64,000 bases of DNA from NCBI RefSeq assembly GCF_018991925.1, contig NW_024724368.1, forward strand, positions 2,740,257 through 2,804,256. The letters are read 5' to 3'. Positions within the stretch are counted from its first letter, which is position 1, and each line of letters starts with the position of its first letter. Position numbers and translations under genes: made by a program. The DNA is from Homarus americanus. Its lineage: Eukaryota > Arthropoda > Malacostraca > Decapoda > Nephropidae. The notes beneath the pieces were generated by a model. The model saw only the letters and a program-made list of their open reading frames with translations, had not been told where the DNA came from and did not search any database. Shown here in pieces: positions 50,091-61,113 of the stretch.

Positions 50091-50285
50091 ATGATGTACG
50101 CACCTGTAACATCTGTATATATATAAAGGCAAAAAAAAATCTAATGTTGTGACTCAGAAGAGCGTAACACCGTACAGTATTGTGTTAGTACAGTTTGATC
50201 CAGTGCTCGACAGGTTGGTAACGGGTCGTGGTTATCTGAGTAACATGTGGTCTTTCTCCATCCTCTCAGTTCCCACCTGTCATCT

Positions 50286-50288
<3 letters not shown>

Positions 50289-50337
<49 letters not shown>
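50289..50337. repeat. (GT)24 microsatellite
   Basis: A perfect tract. Confidence 0.97.
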
Positions 50338-50338
<1 letters not shown>

Positions 50339-50424
50339 GGTTTTGACATCTGGCTGAGCTTGTGCATTAATCGTCAATAATGTTTTAATTTGTGTGAGTC
50401 AGGTGGTTACTGGTGTCAGGTGGG

Positions 50425-50660
50425 TGAGAAGTGTGGTGGGTGGAGAGGAGGGTAGGGGTGTAGAGGGTGGGGTGTAGAGGAGGGTGGGTGGGAGAGGAGG
50501 GTAGTGGGGTGTAGAGGAGGGTGGGGTGTAGAGGAGGGTAGTGGGGTGTAGAGGAGGGTAGTGGGGTGGAGAGGGAGGGTAGAGGGGTGTAGAGGAGGGT
50601 AGAGGGTGTAGAGAGGAAGGTGGAGAGGAGGGTAGGGGTGTAGAGGAGGGTAGTTGGGGT
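50425..50660. repeat. GTAGAGGAGGGTRGGGGT minisatellite
   Basis: About 18-22-bp units, roughly twelve, with length changes. Confidence 0.9.
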
Positions 50661-50739
50661 GAAAAGAATGTGGCAGGGTGATGGGGTGAAATAAATGTAT
50701 ATAGTAGGATGGGACGGGTAGAGTGGGAAAGACAACTCC

Positions 50740-51070
50740 TAATGGAGCTAGTGTTTGGTGAGCTTAGTGTTTGGTGAAGCTAGTGTTTGGTGAGGTAAGC
50801 TAGTGTTTGGTAGCTGGGTGTTTGGTAGCTAGTGTTTATGAAGCTAGTGTTTGTAGCTGAAGTGTTTTAGTGTTTGGTGAAGCTAGTGTTTGGTGAAGCT
50901 AGTGTTTGGTGAAGCTAGTGTTTGGTGAAGCTAGTGTTTGGTGAAGCTAGTGTTTGGTGAAGCTAGTGTTTGGTGAAGCTAGTGTTTGGTGAAGCTAGTG
51001 TTTGGTGAAGCTAGTGTTTGGTGAAGCTAGTGTTTGGTGAAGCTAGTGTTTGCCGAAGCTAGTGTTAGGC
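50740..51070. repeat. 16-bp minisatellite (GGTGAAGCTAGTGTTT)
   Basis: About 18 units; near-perfect from 50873 to 51045, disordered before that. Confidence 0.95.
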
Positions 51071-51466
51071 AAGTCTCTAGTAAGATCATCGGGTACTGAA
51101 TCATGAAGGGCGATGGCTCAATAGCTTCACGTAAATTTTATTTGGGTATTTGTATATATATTTCTTTAACGTCAAAGTAACCCCGTGGGAATTATTATGT
51201 TGTGTGTGTGTGTCTAACTGTCAGTGTTGAGTTGAAAGTTAATAGGTTTGTTATGTCTTTTTAACCTCAGTTTAGATGAAAACATAATTCTGGCGGGTAT
51301 CGTTTGTCCGTTGTTTTGTTGTTTGAAACTTTTGACAGTTAGCGCGTGACGGTTAAATACAGTTGGGAAATATTTTAGTCATCAGTTTGAAATACAAGAT
51401 TTTTTTATTAATTTTTTTCAGTAAACACAAAAAATGGAATCGTAATAAAATCGCCTCGAGTGAAAT

Positions 51467-51665
51467 GATATTTGGTACACTTGTCATATGAACATTACAG
51501 AGGAAGAGTAACCTAACCTAACCTAACCTTACCTAACCTAACCTAACCTAACCTAACCTAACCTAACCTTACCTAACCCAGTTTCAGGTTCATAGAAGGT
51601 GTTGATAATAGCCTGATCGATGTACAGGTGTGTTGACTCATTAAGTAACAAACACCGTGTAGTTA
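51467..51665 (+). repeat. Dispersed repeat copy 2, split by a CCTAA array
   Basis: GATATTTGGTACACTTGTC and ATGAACATTACAGAGGAAGA precede about 65 bp of CCTAA pentamers, after which CCAGTTTCAGGTTCATAGAA and GGTGTTGATAATAGCC resume the family. Other copies have only ACCTTACCCA-like sequence where the array lies. Confidence 0.75.
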
Positions 51666-51885
51666 CCTGTACAGACGCCCTCAATAACCAGGTTGTTATT
51701 ATAGTAGTGTGTGTGTGGGGGGGGGGGGAAGGTCAAAGGTGAGGATGAAGAGTCACCACCACCACCTCCTCCTGTGACGTGGCTATAGGGCCGCCTCTAT
51801 TATGCTATGACAGGCACATGGTGTTCTTATATCAATGAGCTGACAGGAAATGGCATTGAGTATAAATCATCCCTTTGGACAACAT

Positions 51886-52005
51886 GATATTTGGTACACT
51901 TGTCGGATGAACATTACAAAGGAACAGTAACTCAGTCGCTGGTGTATAGAAGGTATTGAGAATGGCCTCCGTCTTGATCAGTGTATACATAGGGGTTTGT
52001 TGATG
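51886..52005 (+). repeat. Dispersed repeat copy 3
   Basis: GATATTTGGTACACTTGTC, GATGAACATTACAAAGGAAC, GTATAGAAGGTATTGAGAAT and GGCCTCCGTCTTGATCAGTG align with copy 2 in the same orientation about 420 bp away, but without the CCTAA array. Confidence 0.75.
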
Positions 52006-52488
52006 AGAAAATGTTCTGTATATTGATAATTGTTGTGGGTGAAATGACCTTTTTGTATTAATTTGTCTGGTGTTGTATGTGGGTGGTAAAGAGACGCTGT
52101 TAAAGGGAAGGGGACAGTAGAATAAAAGAGATAGTTACATATTGTCTTCTTATCTGAGGTTGTTCTAGAACCTCTTAGTGACATCCCTCGATATAATGCT
52201 TCTTGGTCACTGTAGTCTTGTGGCAGTGGTTGTCTTGGCCAGATCTGAGGTAGATGACGTTCAACAGTTAGTGTTTTTGGAGACATTTATTATTCCAGTA
52301 TGACACTTGACCTGTTCTAGGTAAAAGAGGGATCATCTTCACAAAGGAGAATGTACTGTGACGTACAGGTGTGATACTTGAACTAGCATGTAATGTGTTA
52401 TTGTACCTCAGTATATCAGTAGTTGCTGTATCTGAGGAAACCTAGTGTTAACTATTTCGAAATCATAAGGCTTAGTTTACAGTGTGCT
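52006..52488. other. Unassigned DNA
   Basis: A 102-codon minus-strand frame (51978-52286) is non-repetitive but unlike any protein I recognise and has no splice support. Confidence 0.4.
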
Positions 52489-52749
52489 GTATCCGCACTG
52501 CCCCGACGGGTCGTCAGACCTAAAGGAACCATTTCCGCTTTACCACAGGTACGGCGGCCGAGTGGATACAACAATCGCTTCCTGTCCAAAGGGTCGCTGG
52601 TTCGCGTCCTGGGCACCTCCGGTCAACCTAAGAGTGAATACTCACTCAACATACAGTAAAGGAAGGGAAGGCAATTTGGTCGAGTACATTCCCGGCTGCG
52701 CTGCTGCCTTATGTACAGCTGACCTGGTATTGTGGGCGGTATCCGCACT
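52489..52749 (+). mobile_element. tRNA-derived SINE with possible 11-bp target duplication
   Basis: A-box-like GGCGGCCGAGTGGA (52553-52566) and B box GGTTCGCGTCC (52599-52609) lie 33 bp apart, as in a tRNA. GTATCCGCACT occurs at 52489-52499 and again at 52739-52749, which could be the target-site duplication of a roughly 240-bp insertion. The family is not recognised; the 3' tail is not A-rich. Confidence 0.5.
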
Positions 52750-53189
52750 CCCCCTAATGGCCTCTAGCACCCACTTCACCACACTATGTATACATAAAAC
52801 TTCAACATGATATACCAGAAATATTTACCAGAGTTATCCAGTGTTACTTTAGAGTCACCACCATACTGTAGGTGAAGTTGTCGAGGTAGTTGACAGACAG
52901 TGGCCAGGTGAGGAGAGCGGCTGTCTGCTGGGTATATAAACCATCTGACAGCACTACCTCCTGCACTCTTAAACTTAAATAGAATAAACTTGAGACGCCA
53001 TGTACTCAGTAATTGTTGACCTGTGGGGGAGGAGGAGGGGGAGCATTGTGGTATTAGTTCAGGTTACAGGTGTGTTGATTAATGGTTCTCGATGTTTTGT
53101 TGTTTATCTTTTTGTTGATTAATTTTGTTGTTTTGGAGGAGAGTTGCTGAAGGTTGTTGTTGTAATTGTTTGTGTTATGGGATTAATAT
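52750..53189. other. Unassigned DNA
   Basis: No feature was recognised. Confidence 0.4.
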
Positions 53190-53209
53190 GTGTGTGTGTG
53201 TGTGTGTTA

Positions 53210-53250
<41 letters not shown>

Positions 53251-53401
53251 CCAGGATCACAATTGTTTGTTATACTTCAGATGTGTGCACTGAGCCATCA
53301 AGACAGACACACACGGAAAATTCATCCATGTATACACACCAAAAAATACATACATACATGCATACATACATACATACATACATACAGACAGACTGAGACA
53401 A

Positions 53402-53446
<45 letters not shown>

Positions 53447-53447
53447 G
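53190..53447. repeat. (GT)n, (CATA)n and (GACA)n microsatellites
   Basis: GT at 53190-53207 and 53215-53249; CATA/CATG at 53347-53386; GACA at 53402-53447. Confidence 0.95.
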
Positions 53448-53969
53448 TAAAATCGTCATAGAAACTCACATTAACTTAGCATGTTTATAGACAATGTTGA
53501 AATCAGTACAGTATGTCGACACAGGAACACAGTCATATATATTTCACAGGTGTTCAATAAGTAGAGGGAGTGAGGACAGGTGTGTAGGGAGGAGCTAGAA
53601 TTCACCTGCACACACCTGGTTTTTTTTTATTGATTTATTGATTTGTTTGTTTATTTTTTGTTAATGTATTATTTTGTATTTATTGTTTTATTGTATTTAT
53701 TTATTATTGTATTTATTTATTATTGTATTTTTTTAGTTTAAAGATATAATGTTGAAATGTCTATGTTTTCTTTATGTTGAGAGAGTTGAGAGAGAGAGAG
53801 AGAGAGAGAGATAACAGAAAAAACAACAGAGAGAGAGAGAGAGAGAGAGAGATTAACCCTCATAACTAAGGCAGGTATTTAACACGTTGGACAATGTCGC
53901 TGAAATTTAAAACTGTGAAAAAATGCGTCGAGTGAGAGAGAGACGACACGTTATTATAGTGCAGTTAAC
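53448..53969. other. Unassigned AT-rich DNA with short GA tracts
   Basis: TATTTATTATTGT motifs at 53640-53740; GA tracts at 53783-53811 and 53829-53851. No gene. Confidence 0.5.
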
Positions 53970-54345
53970 ATGGTGGTGGTGGTAATGGTGGTGGTGGTGG
54001 TGGTGGTGGTGGTAATGGTGGTGGTGGTGGTGGTGGTAATGGGTGGTGGTGGTGGTAATGGTGGTGGTGGTGGTGGTGTGGTGGTAATGGTGGTGGTGGT
54101 AATGGTGGTGGTGGTAATGGTGGTGGTGGTGGTGGTGGTGGTAATGGTGGTGATGGTGGTGGTGGTGGTGGTGGTGGTGGTAATGGTGGTGGGTGGTGGT
54201 GGTGGTGGTGGTAATGGTGGTGGTGGTGGTGGTGGTGGTGGTGGCGGTGGTGGTGGTGGCGGTAATGATGGTGGTGGTAATGGTGGTGGTGGTGGTATTG
54301 GGGTGATGATGGTGATGATGATGGTGGTAATAGTGAGGATGGTAA
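53970..54345. repeat. (GGT)n array with regular GGTAATGGT interruptions
   Basis: GGT runs of variable length are punctuated by TAATGG about every 20-40 bp. Poly-Val/Gly and poly-His frames are artefacts. Confidence 0.96.
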
Positions 54346-54483
54346 TGTTTTGGGCTTTTGTGTCGTAAGGTTAAGAGAATGTCACGCATCCTAACCTAAC
54401 CTAATCTAACTTAACCCAGCTTTACCTTACCATAACAAAGCCAAATGTAACCAAACTTAAGAGAGTATAGGAACTTGAGGAAG

Positions 54484-54487
<4 letters not shown>

Positions 54488-54541
<54 letters not shown>
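54488..54541. repeat. (GT)27 microsatellite
   Basis: A perfect tract. Confidence 0.97.
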
Positions 54542-54542
<1 letters not shown>

Positions 54543-54734
54543 AACAACTGATGCATGTATCGTCTTCAAACCCTGATAAGAGCTTGAGGTCATGGTGTGT
54601 TTATATCTGATGTAAAGGTGAGGAGGTCAACTGGGGGTGGAGGTGAGTGGGCAGCGGGGTGACCTCCAACCTCTGTGTGATGGCAATAGCGTGTAAATGG
54701 TGTTGGATTTTATAATTAAACTCAAAGTAATTGT

Positions 54735-54990
54735 GTTTGTATAGATGTCATCCCATTACGGAGAAGGAGTAAAGTGACTTGCCCAGCCTCAAGTTCATTA
54801 AAGGAGTTGAAAATGGCCTCTTGTGTCGATCGGCTGTACAAGCGTTATGTGGGTTTGGAGGTAGAAAAAAAAAATTCTTGACTCACAATCCCCGCTAGAC
54901 CCTGGTGGCAGAGGACAACAAAGAGGCGGGCTTTACATCGCTCGGTATTTTGAACACTGTAAAAAAAATATCCACTTCCATGATGCCTCC
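54735..54990 (+). repeat. Dispersed repeat copy 4
   Basis: CATTACGGAGAAGGAGTAAA, CTTGCCCAGCCTCAAGTTCA, GTTGAAAATGGCCTCTTG, GTCGATCGGCTGTAC and TTGACTCACAATCCCCGC match the order of motifs in copies 1-3. Continues further right than copies 2 and 3. Confidence 0.6.
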
Positions 54991-55289
54991 AAACCTTTGA
55001 CTTTTCACAAACAAACAAAAAAATCCTCTTGAACTCTATAACCTTTTTCTGCGTAATTCTGAGTGTTTATGCTCCGGGTCGTGAACCTACTTATGGCTGC
55101 AAGTAAACTCAACGGTGGATCCTTTGTTTGTGTATCTGCCTTTGTTATCCTGGCCGTGTATGTTAATGTATCGTACTGTTTCCACTTCTTTTCACTAAAC
55201 TGCATTGTGTACGTTGATTGTTTTAGCTCAATGAGGCTGAGATCTTGTGTAAAAAGTCATCGAATTGCTGGAACGAATGTCCCCTAACT

Positions 55290-55440
55290 GCCTGCACGAG
55301 TGTCCTAACTGCCTACTGGAACGAGTGTCCTAACTGCCTGCTGGAACGAGTGTCCTAACTGCCTACTGGAACGAGTGTCATAAATGCAAGCTGGAACGAG
55401 TCTCCGAATTACTGGAACGAGTCTCGGAGCTGCTCATAGA
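55290..55440. repeat. About 25-bp minisatellite (CTGGAACGAGTGTCCTAACTG)
   Basis: Five or six units, the last two diverged. Confidence 0.88.
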
Positions 55441-56040
55441 TAGGACTGTAGTATCTCATATCAGTTGGGTACAGCTACGAACAGGAGTGTAGAGAAACTA
55501 TTGTCCGTGACTGTACAAGCGTTATATGTTACGTGAAAAAAAAACAAAGGAGTTTTTGTTATCGTGATGGACTGTTATGACGAAGAGAAGAAAATATAAA
55601 GATAAACTCTGACAGGTGGATTGGTTTTCATAGAGTGAGATGAGTCAGGTAGAGAGAGAGAGAGGAAAGAGGTCGGGGGAGGGCTGGCACACCTGTACTT
55701 GGCAGGTGAGGACGCTCCGTGTTGACACTAATTACGAAGCGGAATCATACGGGTGGGTTTTTTCCATCTCCGATTGTTGAAGGAAGTCGCCTAGTGTGAC
55801 CGATGTGTGTTAACTACTGTCTGCACGAAGGGAAATAAGTCTCTTGTATGTTCAGTCACTCAAAAAAGAATCATTACGAATTTGTGTTGAGACATTATGA
55901 CATAATGGACGAAGCGATCACCCCAAGTACAGATAGTTTCTTTTTTTTTTTTTTTAGTGACTGTAGATGTATTAGCAGAAAGACACATATATGTTTAGGT
56001 TAGGTTAGGTTAGGTTACTTGTTTCTGGAAGCACCTACGT
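55441..56040. other. Unassigned DNA with a short TTAGG tract
   Basis: GGTTAGGTTAGGTTAGGTTA at 55997-56016. No gene is recognised. Confidence 0.5.
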
Positions 56041-56044
56041 CAGA

Positions 56045-56295
56045 TGTGGAGTAAAACTTTTATCAGGTGTGGGTAAAAGTTTGTCAGACGTGGGTAAAAG
56101 TTTGTCAGATGTGGAGTAAAATTTTTGTCAGATGTGGGTAAAAGTTTGTCAGGTGTGGAGCCAAAAGTTTGTCAGATGTGGGTAAAAGTTTGTCAGATGT
56201 GGAGTAAAAGTTTGTCAGATGTGGAGTAAAAGTTTGTCAGATGTGGAGTAAAAGTTTCTCAGGTGTGGAGCCAAAAGTTTGTCAGGTGTGGAGAA
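56045..56295. repeat. About 24-bp minisatellite (GTGTGGAGTAAAAGTTTGTC)
   Basis: About ten units with AGGTGTGGAGCCAAAAG variants. Confidence 0.92.
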
Positions 56296-57056
56296 AAATA
56301 AATTACACACCACAATAACTTCTTATTATGGTGTCAGGAAATCTTCACCTTAGCAGCTACCTACCTCACCTCCCCCTCCTACACCCCCTCCCTCCCCCTC
56401 TCTACACCCCCTCCCCTCCCCCTCTACACCCTTCTCTCCCTCACTACATTTACAGCTGGGAGGTAAGTGGCGCTGGTACAAAAGAAATGGTTTAGAGGAG
56501 TCAGAGGTTAGTTCAGTGTAAAAATTTTTATGGTGGGTGAATGATCCCTCCCCCCCCCCAACCCCCTCCCCCCTCCCTCAGCGGTAACCAGGTGTGTGTG
56601 GTGGTGGTGGTGGTTGTGGTGGGGGGGGTTGATGACCTAAGCTCACCAAACTAAAGTTACCTAACCAAACTAAATCCGAGTAGCCTAACCAAAGAAACAT
56701 AATCTAACTTAAAATTACCAACTTAGCCTAACCCAAAATTACCTAACCTAACCTAGCCAAACTAAAGTAACCTAACTAACTTAATTTCGTCTAACGGTCT
56801 GACGAAAGTAACCTAACCTAACCAAATCAAATGCGTGTGTTAGGGGGGGGGTGGAGGGGGAAGTTGATGACCTGTTCTCGATTCAAACCCTCCATCCCCT
56901 CCCCTCCCTAACGTGAGACCTACAGTACACACCATGCTCGTCGTCACCCTCAGTAAAAAAAAAAACTACAGAATTGGTGACAGTAATTGGCGCGAGAAAA
57001 TACCCATTTGTATTCGATTTTATGAGTAAACACTGGTTCGATTCCGATTCCTGGTT
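56296..57056. other. Low-complexity C/T block and degenerate CCTAA DNA
   Basis: CTCCCC-rich at 56365-56445; CCTAACCAAACTAAA-type decayed telomeric pentamers at 56645-56840; GGTTCGATTCC at 57035-57045 could be a Pol III B box, but the A box is poor. Confidence 0.5.
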
Positions 57057-57182
57057 GGTGTCTGTGTGTGTGTGTCATGGTAATACCTCGTGTGTGTGTA
57101 TGGTAATACCTCGTGTGTGTGTGTGTGTGTGTGTTATGGTAGTACCTCGTGTGTGTATGTTTGTTATGGTAGTACCTCGTGT
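57057..57182. repeat. GT-rich minisatellite with TATGGTAGTACCTCG, left part
   Basis: (GT)n separated by (C)ATGGTAATACCTCG or TATGGTAGTACCTCG. It resumes at 58288 after the retroelement, so the element interrupts one array. Confidence 0.9.
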
Positions 57183-58285
57183 AATAATAATAATAATAAT
57201 AATAATTAACGGTTTATTGAGAAAGTTCTGCAGCCCGAAGGCTGAAAATATACATTGGACATAAATGACTTATTACATACATTGGTGGTTTAACAAAAGC
57301 CTTCATTAGAGAAAGGTGAAGGAACATACAGTGAACATACAGATTATTGTATGTGTTGAACAGCAACCACGTAGTGTAGTAACTCCCTCCCAGATGGTAT
57401 TAGGAGGGACCTCACGTGGTGTAGTAGTTCCCTCACAGATGGTGTTATGAGGGGCCTCACGTGGTGTAGTAATTCCCTCACAGATGGTGTTATGCGGGGC
57501 CTCACGTGGTGTAGTAATTCCCTCACAGATGGTGTTATGAGGGGCCTCACGTGGTGTAGTAATTCCCTCACAGATGGTGTTATGCGGGGCCTCACGTGGT
57601 GTAGTAGTTCCTCACAGATGGTGTTATGAGGGGCCTCACGTGGTGTAGTAATTCCCTCACAGATGGTGTTATGCGGGGCCTGACGTGGTGTAGTAATTCC
57701 CTCACAGATGGTATTATGAGGCCTGACGTGGTGTAGCACAGATGGTGTTATGCGGGGCCTCACGTGGTGTAGTAATTCCCTCACAGATGGTGTTATGAGG
57801 GGCCTCACGTGGTGTAGTAATTCCCTCACAGATGGTGTAATGAGGGGCCTCACGTGGTGTAGTAATTCCCTCACAGATGGTGTTATGCGGGGCCTCACGT
57901 GGTGTAGTAATTCCCTCACAGACGGTGTTATATGAGTGAGGTGTGGTCCCAGGCCTTCCTATCGTAGACGGATTAACACATCGCTGGTTGTTGGGTCTCA
58001 CGGGCCATTATCACTGGGTACCTGGGACCTCACTGTGTGAAGGTTAACCTGGGTGCGACTGTTACTGTTGAGTTTTTCTCACTGACTTAAGCACTGTTCA
58101 CCACTGTTCACCTCTGTTTAACACTGGTTCCATTCCTTTCCTAAATGAAATAGCAACTTCTGGCGTGAACTTGTTGATACTCCGGTGGGGAGGAGGGTTC
58201 AGGGGAGGGAGTTGGTATGGGCCAACTTAACAGTTGACCTGGCTGCTCCGAGAGGAGCGCCAGGTACGTCTTGACCCTTCGGTGG

Positions 58286-58287
<2 letters not shown>
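57183..58287 (-). mobile_element. Retroelement copy inserted inside a GT-rich minisatellite
   Basis: Minus strand: starts GACCACCGAAGGGTCAAGAC directly after (AC)n, carries the same unrecognised peptide-coding 5' part as 39600-40723 (RRVKTYLALLSEQPGQLLS then WPIPTPSPEPSSPPEYQQV, then a frameshift), the 46-bp VNTR, and ends CAGCCTTCGGGCTGCAGAAC, CAATAAACCGTTAATTATT and (ATT)n at 57183-57208. The same minisatellite motif lies on both sides, which fixes the element's boundaries. Confidence 0.82.
57400..57935. repeat. 46-bp VNTR inside the retroelement
   Basis: CTCACGTGGTGTAGTAATTC then CCTCACAGATGGTGTTATG(A/C)GGGGC, about 12 units, more uniform than in the other copy. The 191-residue minus frame is an artefact. 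Confidence 0.95.
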
Positions 58288-58350
<63 letters not shown>

Positions 58351-58359
58351 ATGGTAATA

Positions 58360-58391
<32 letters not shown>

Positions 58392-58404
58392 ATTATGGTG
58401 GTAC

Positions 58405-58471
<67 letters not shown>

Positions 58472-58597
58472 ATGGTAATACCTCTGTGTGTGTGTGTGTG
58501 TGTGTGTCATGGTATGCCTCTTGTGTGTGTGTGTGTGTGTGTGGTACCTCGTGTGTGTGTGTGTGTTATGGTAGTACCTGTGTGTGTTATGGTAGTA

Positions 58598-58692
<95 letters not shown>

Positions 58693-58870
58693 GGTAGTAC
58701 CTGTGTGTGTGGGTGTGTGTTATGGTAGTACCTGTGTGTGTGTGGGTGTTATAGTACCTCTCGTGTGTGTGTGTGTGTGTTATGGTAGTACCTCGTGTGT
58801 GTGTGTTGGTAGTGTGTGTGTGTGTGTTATGGTAGTACCGTGTGTGTGTGTGTACCTCGTGTGTGTGGGT
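58288..58870. repeat. GT-rich minisatellite, right part
   Basis: Long (GT)n runs separated by ATGGTAATACCTCG, TATGGTAGTACC and shorter derivatives. Poly-Cys/Val frames are artefacts. Confidence 0.95.
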
Positions 58871-58969
58871 GTGTTTTGTTGTTTTACGGATATTAACACT
58901 AAATTTATTACGCTTTTATACAATGGCACGTTACAGTAGCATCATAAAAACCTTGTCAGTGGTAGCAGC

Positions 58970-58974
<5 letters not shown>

Positions 58975-59003
<29 letters not shown>

Positions 59004-59079
59004 GAGGAAGATTGAACCCTGGGTGGTGTTGGTTGGTGGTGACGGCTGGTAACGTTGACCAGACCTTAGACGAGACCGC

Positions 59080-59116
<37 letters not shown>

Positions 59117-59229
59117 GATGTTGTTTTACTATCATTAATATTATCTTCGTCGTCGTCAGTCATCATCATCATCATCATATAAAGACTCATCGTAAGTTTA
59201 TAGTACCATTATAGAGCCAAGAGTGAAAA

Positions 59230-59312
<83 letters not shown>
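58975..59312. repeat. (GT)n, (ATT)n, (CAT)n and (AC)40 microsatellites
   Basis: GT 58972-59000; ATT 59080-59116; CAT 59161-59178; AC 59233-59312. Confidence 0.95.
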
Positions 59313-59314
<2 letters not shown>

Positions 59315-60105
59315 ATAAACGAGGTTCATAAAGAATGGTGAAGAACTGTTCAGAAATACAATAGAGAGAGTCTGTCTCAACCTATGGCTTTAAGAATTTA
59401 TTAGACCGTGATTTTAAAGGAACGGGACCTGTAGTATTCCCACGCTAACCTGGCCCCTAAGCCACGCCCCTCGTCTATACAAATAGCTGATTGGTTCATA
59501 GAAAATGTTCGTGCAGTTGTCCAATTATTAAAACTAAATATGTTCACAATTCTCTTATTCTCTTAAATAATGTTAAATATCTGGTCTATCAAACTGCAAA
59601 TGATTTCAAGGGATTAGCACTTCAGAGAGGATGTTAGAAAATTTTAAATATTTATCATAAAAGGTCATAGTTCAAGATGAAATGCTCTTTCGAATGAAGT
59701 CTTTTGAAACATAAAGCAAACAGAAACAAATAATACCAAGCATACAGCACAATAGGTAATGTACTACAGTTTGTGAGGCTGGATATATACCAAAACATTT
59801 ATATAACTGATAAATCTCGATATAAATACTCGCAGTCCGGGAGGGGAGGTTAAACTTTAATATGTAATGTGTTTACGTCAGATGGTGGACTGATCCTCCC
59901 CCCTACCCAGGTTGTTTATATATATACAGTCAGCTGATGTGAGGTGGTGTCAGGCATCGACCAATCAGGACAGTTGTACCCTGACCAGCATCGTATTAAA
60001 ACTCTTCATTTGTTTGCCCCTGATTGGTCCGTCCTGACCCACTAGTTTGTTTGTCCTCGAGGCTTTGGACTCCGCGACCCACCTAGATGCCATGACGTGT
60101 GAGGG
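59313..60105. other. Unassigned DNA with inverted CCAAT-box pair
   Basis: GACCAATCAGGACAG (59969) and CTGATTGGTCCGTCCTG (60020) form an inverted pair containing CCAAT boxes. TATATATATACAG lies at 59921-59933. This could be a promoter or just an inverted repeat; no exon is visible. Confidence 0.3.
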
Positions 60106-60109
60106 GACA

Positions 60110-60755
60110 TCTGTACCTACCACACACACACACTACTACTACTACCACTACCACTTTGCTGTCACTCGGAATCGGGTATGACGATCATCCAGCTATGATA
60201 CAATGATATAAGTTATTAAGGATGTCACCTTCTTTGGTGAGCTCTGGGGTGACTAGAGAGGCCGATACGGGACCGGCAGGGTCGTCCACAGACGTTGCAC
60301 ATGTGGAGGGCTACATCTAGTGTGGGAGTGCCGGCGGCAAAAGGCCTCGTTGATGTCATCCTCTGTATACAGTGTTGGGGCGAATGCACTGTTGAAGAAG
60401 GCATGACGTGAGTGATTCAGTGGGACTCGGAGCGTCATAAGGCGCTCGTTGATCCCAACAGGCTTTTCAGTTAGCTTGTGTAGGATGTGTTGATGGATGG
60501 CAAAGCCAACTCCATAAATGCGGTTTCTCTCCGCAGCAGGCTTACCCTTCCAGAAGAAGGTGTAGCCAGACCCCCGTTGTGTGAGTTGACCCTCGTCTGG
60601 GAGCTGGGACTCACTAATGGCTGCAATGTCGATGTTATACCTAGACAGCTTTTTTGCCACAAGGGCAGTTCTTCTTTCCGGGCGCGCATTTGTGCCAGTA
60701 TCCAGAAGGGTCCTGACATTGCATGCAGCGACCATAAGAGGTTGCATATTTTTTT
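60110..60755 (-). pseudogene. Internally deleted LINE: endonuclease joined to C-terminal zinc finger
   Basis: From 60747 the minus strand reads ACNVRTLLDTGTNARPERRT, then VAKKLSRYNIDIAAISESQL, GSGYTFFWKGKPA, RIYGVGFAI, GINERLMTLRVPL and SAFAPTLYTEDDINEAF: the N-terminal half of an APE-type endonuclease (CNVRTL and SE motifs; the usual SETRL is SESQL). The frame then shifts and reads LHMCNVCGRPCRSRIGLSSH then PRAHQRR and a stop at 60225, a perfect C-x2-C-x12-H-x3-H finger that normally ends these ORFs. The rest of EN and all of RT are missing. A tail GTCATACCCGATTCCGAGTG then (GTA)n/(GT)n ends near 60120. Confidence 0.82.
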
Positions 60756-60805
60756 TTTAGGGGGGGATCTGTTATTATGATTGTGTTTTCCACCGCATAA
60801 CGATA

Positions 60806-60810
<5 letters not shown>

Positions 60811-60846
<36 letters not shown>

Positions 60847-60989
60847 ACAGTCAACTTCTTTTGTGTCTGTGTCTGGTTATACCGACTGTCAATATTGCCA
60901 GACACAGAAGCAGAAGTTGACGGTCAGTATTACCAGATACTCAGGAGAAAAAGAGGTATTATGGAGCAGCTCAGTACAGCCTCAACTCT

Positions 60990-61022
<33 letters not shown>

Positions 61023-61052
61023 TATGGAGCAGCTCAGTACAGCCTCAACTCT

Positions 61053-61111
<59 letters not shown>
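60811..61111. repeat. (AC)n, a 60-bp duplication and (GT)n
   Basis: (AC)16 at 60811-60843. TATTATGGAGCAGCTCAGTA then CAGCCTCAACTCTCATG occurs at 60957 and 61020, each followed by (GT)n (60994-61020 and 61055-61111). Also ACTGACAGTCAACTTC at 60844 is partly mirrored by GAAGTTGACGGTCAGT at 60913. Confidence 0.9.

Positions 61112-61113
<2 letters not shown>

Noticed and set aside
51978..52286. A 102-codon minus frame with a protein-like composition
   Set aside because: No homology is recognised, there are no convincing splice sites, and part of it overlaps the dispersed repeat.
55005..55205. A 66-codon minus frame (KADTQTKDPPLSLLAAISRF)
   Set aside because: It is short, unrecognised and without splice or promoter support; it is left out as likely chance.
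57035..57045. GGTTCGATTCC as a tRNA gene or SINE B box
   Set aside because: No acceptable A box or tRNA fold upstream; the single 11-bp match is not enough.
57344..57919. A 191-codon minus frame with LLHHVRPLITPSV repeats
   Set aside because: It comes from the 46-bp VNTR inside a retroelement, and the frame changes with unit indels in the other copy.
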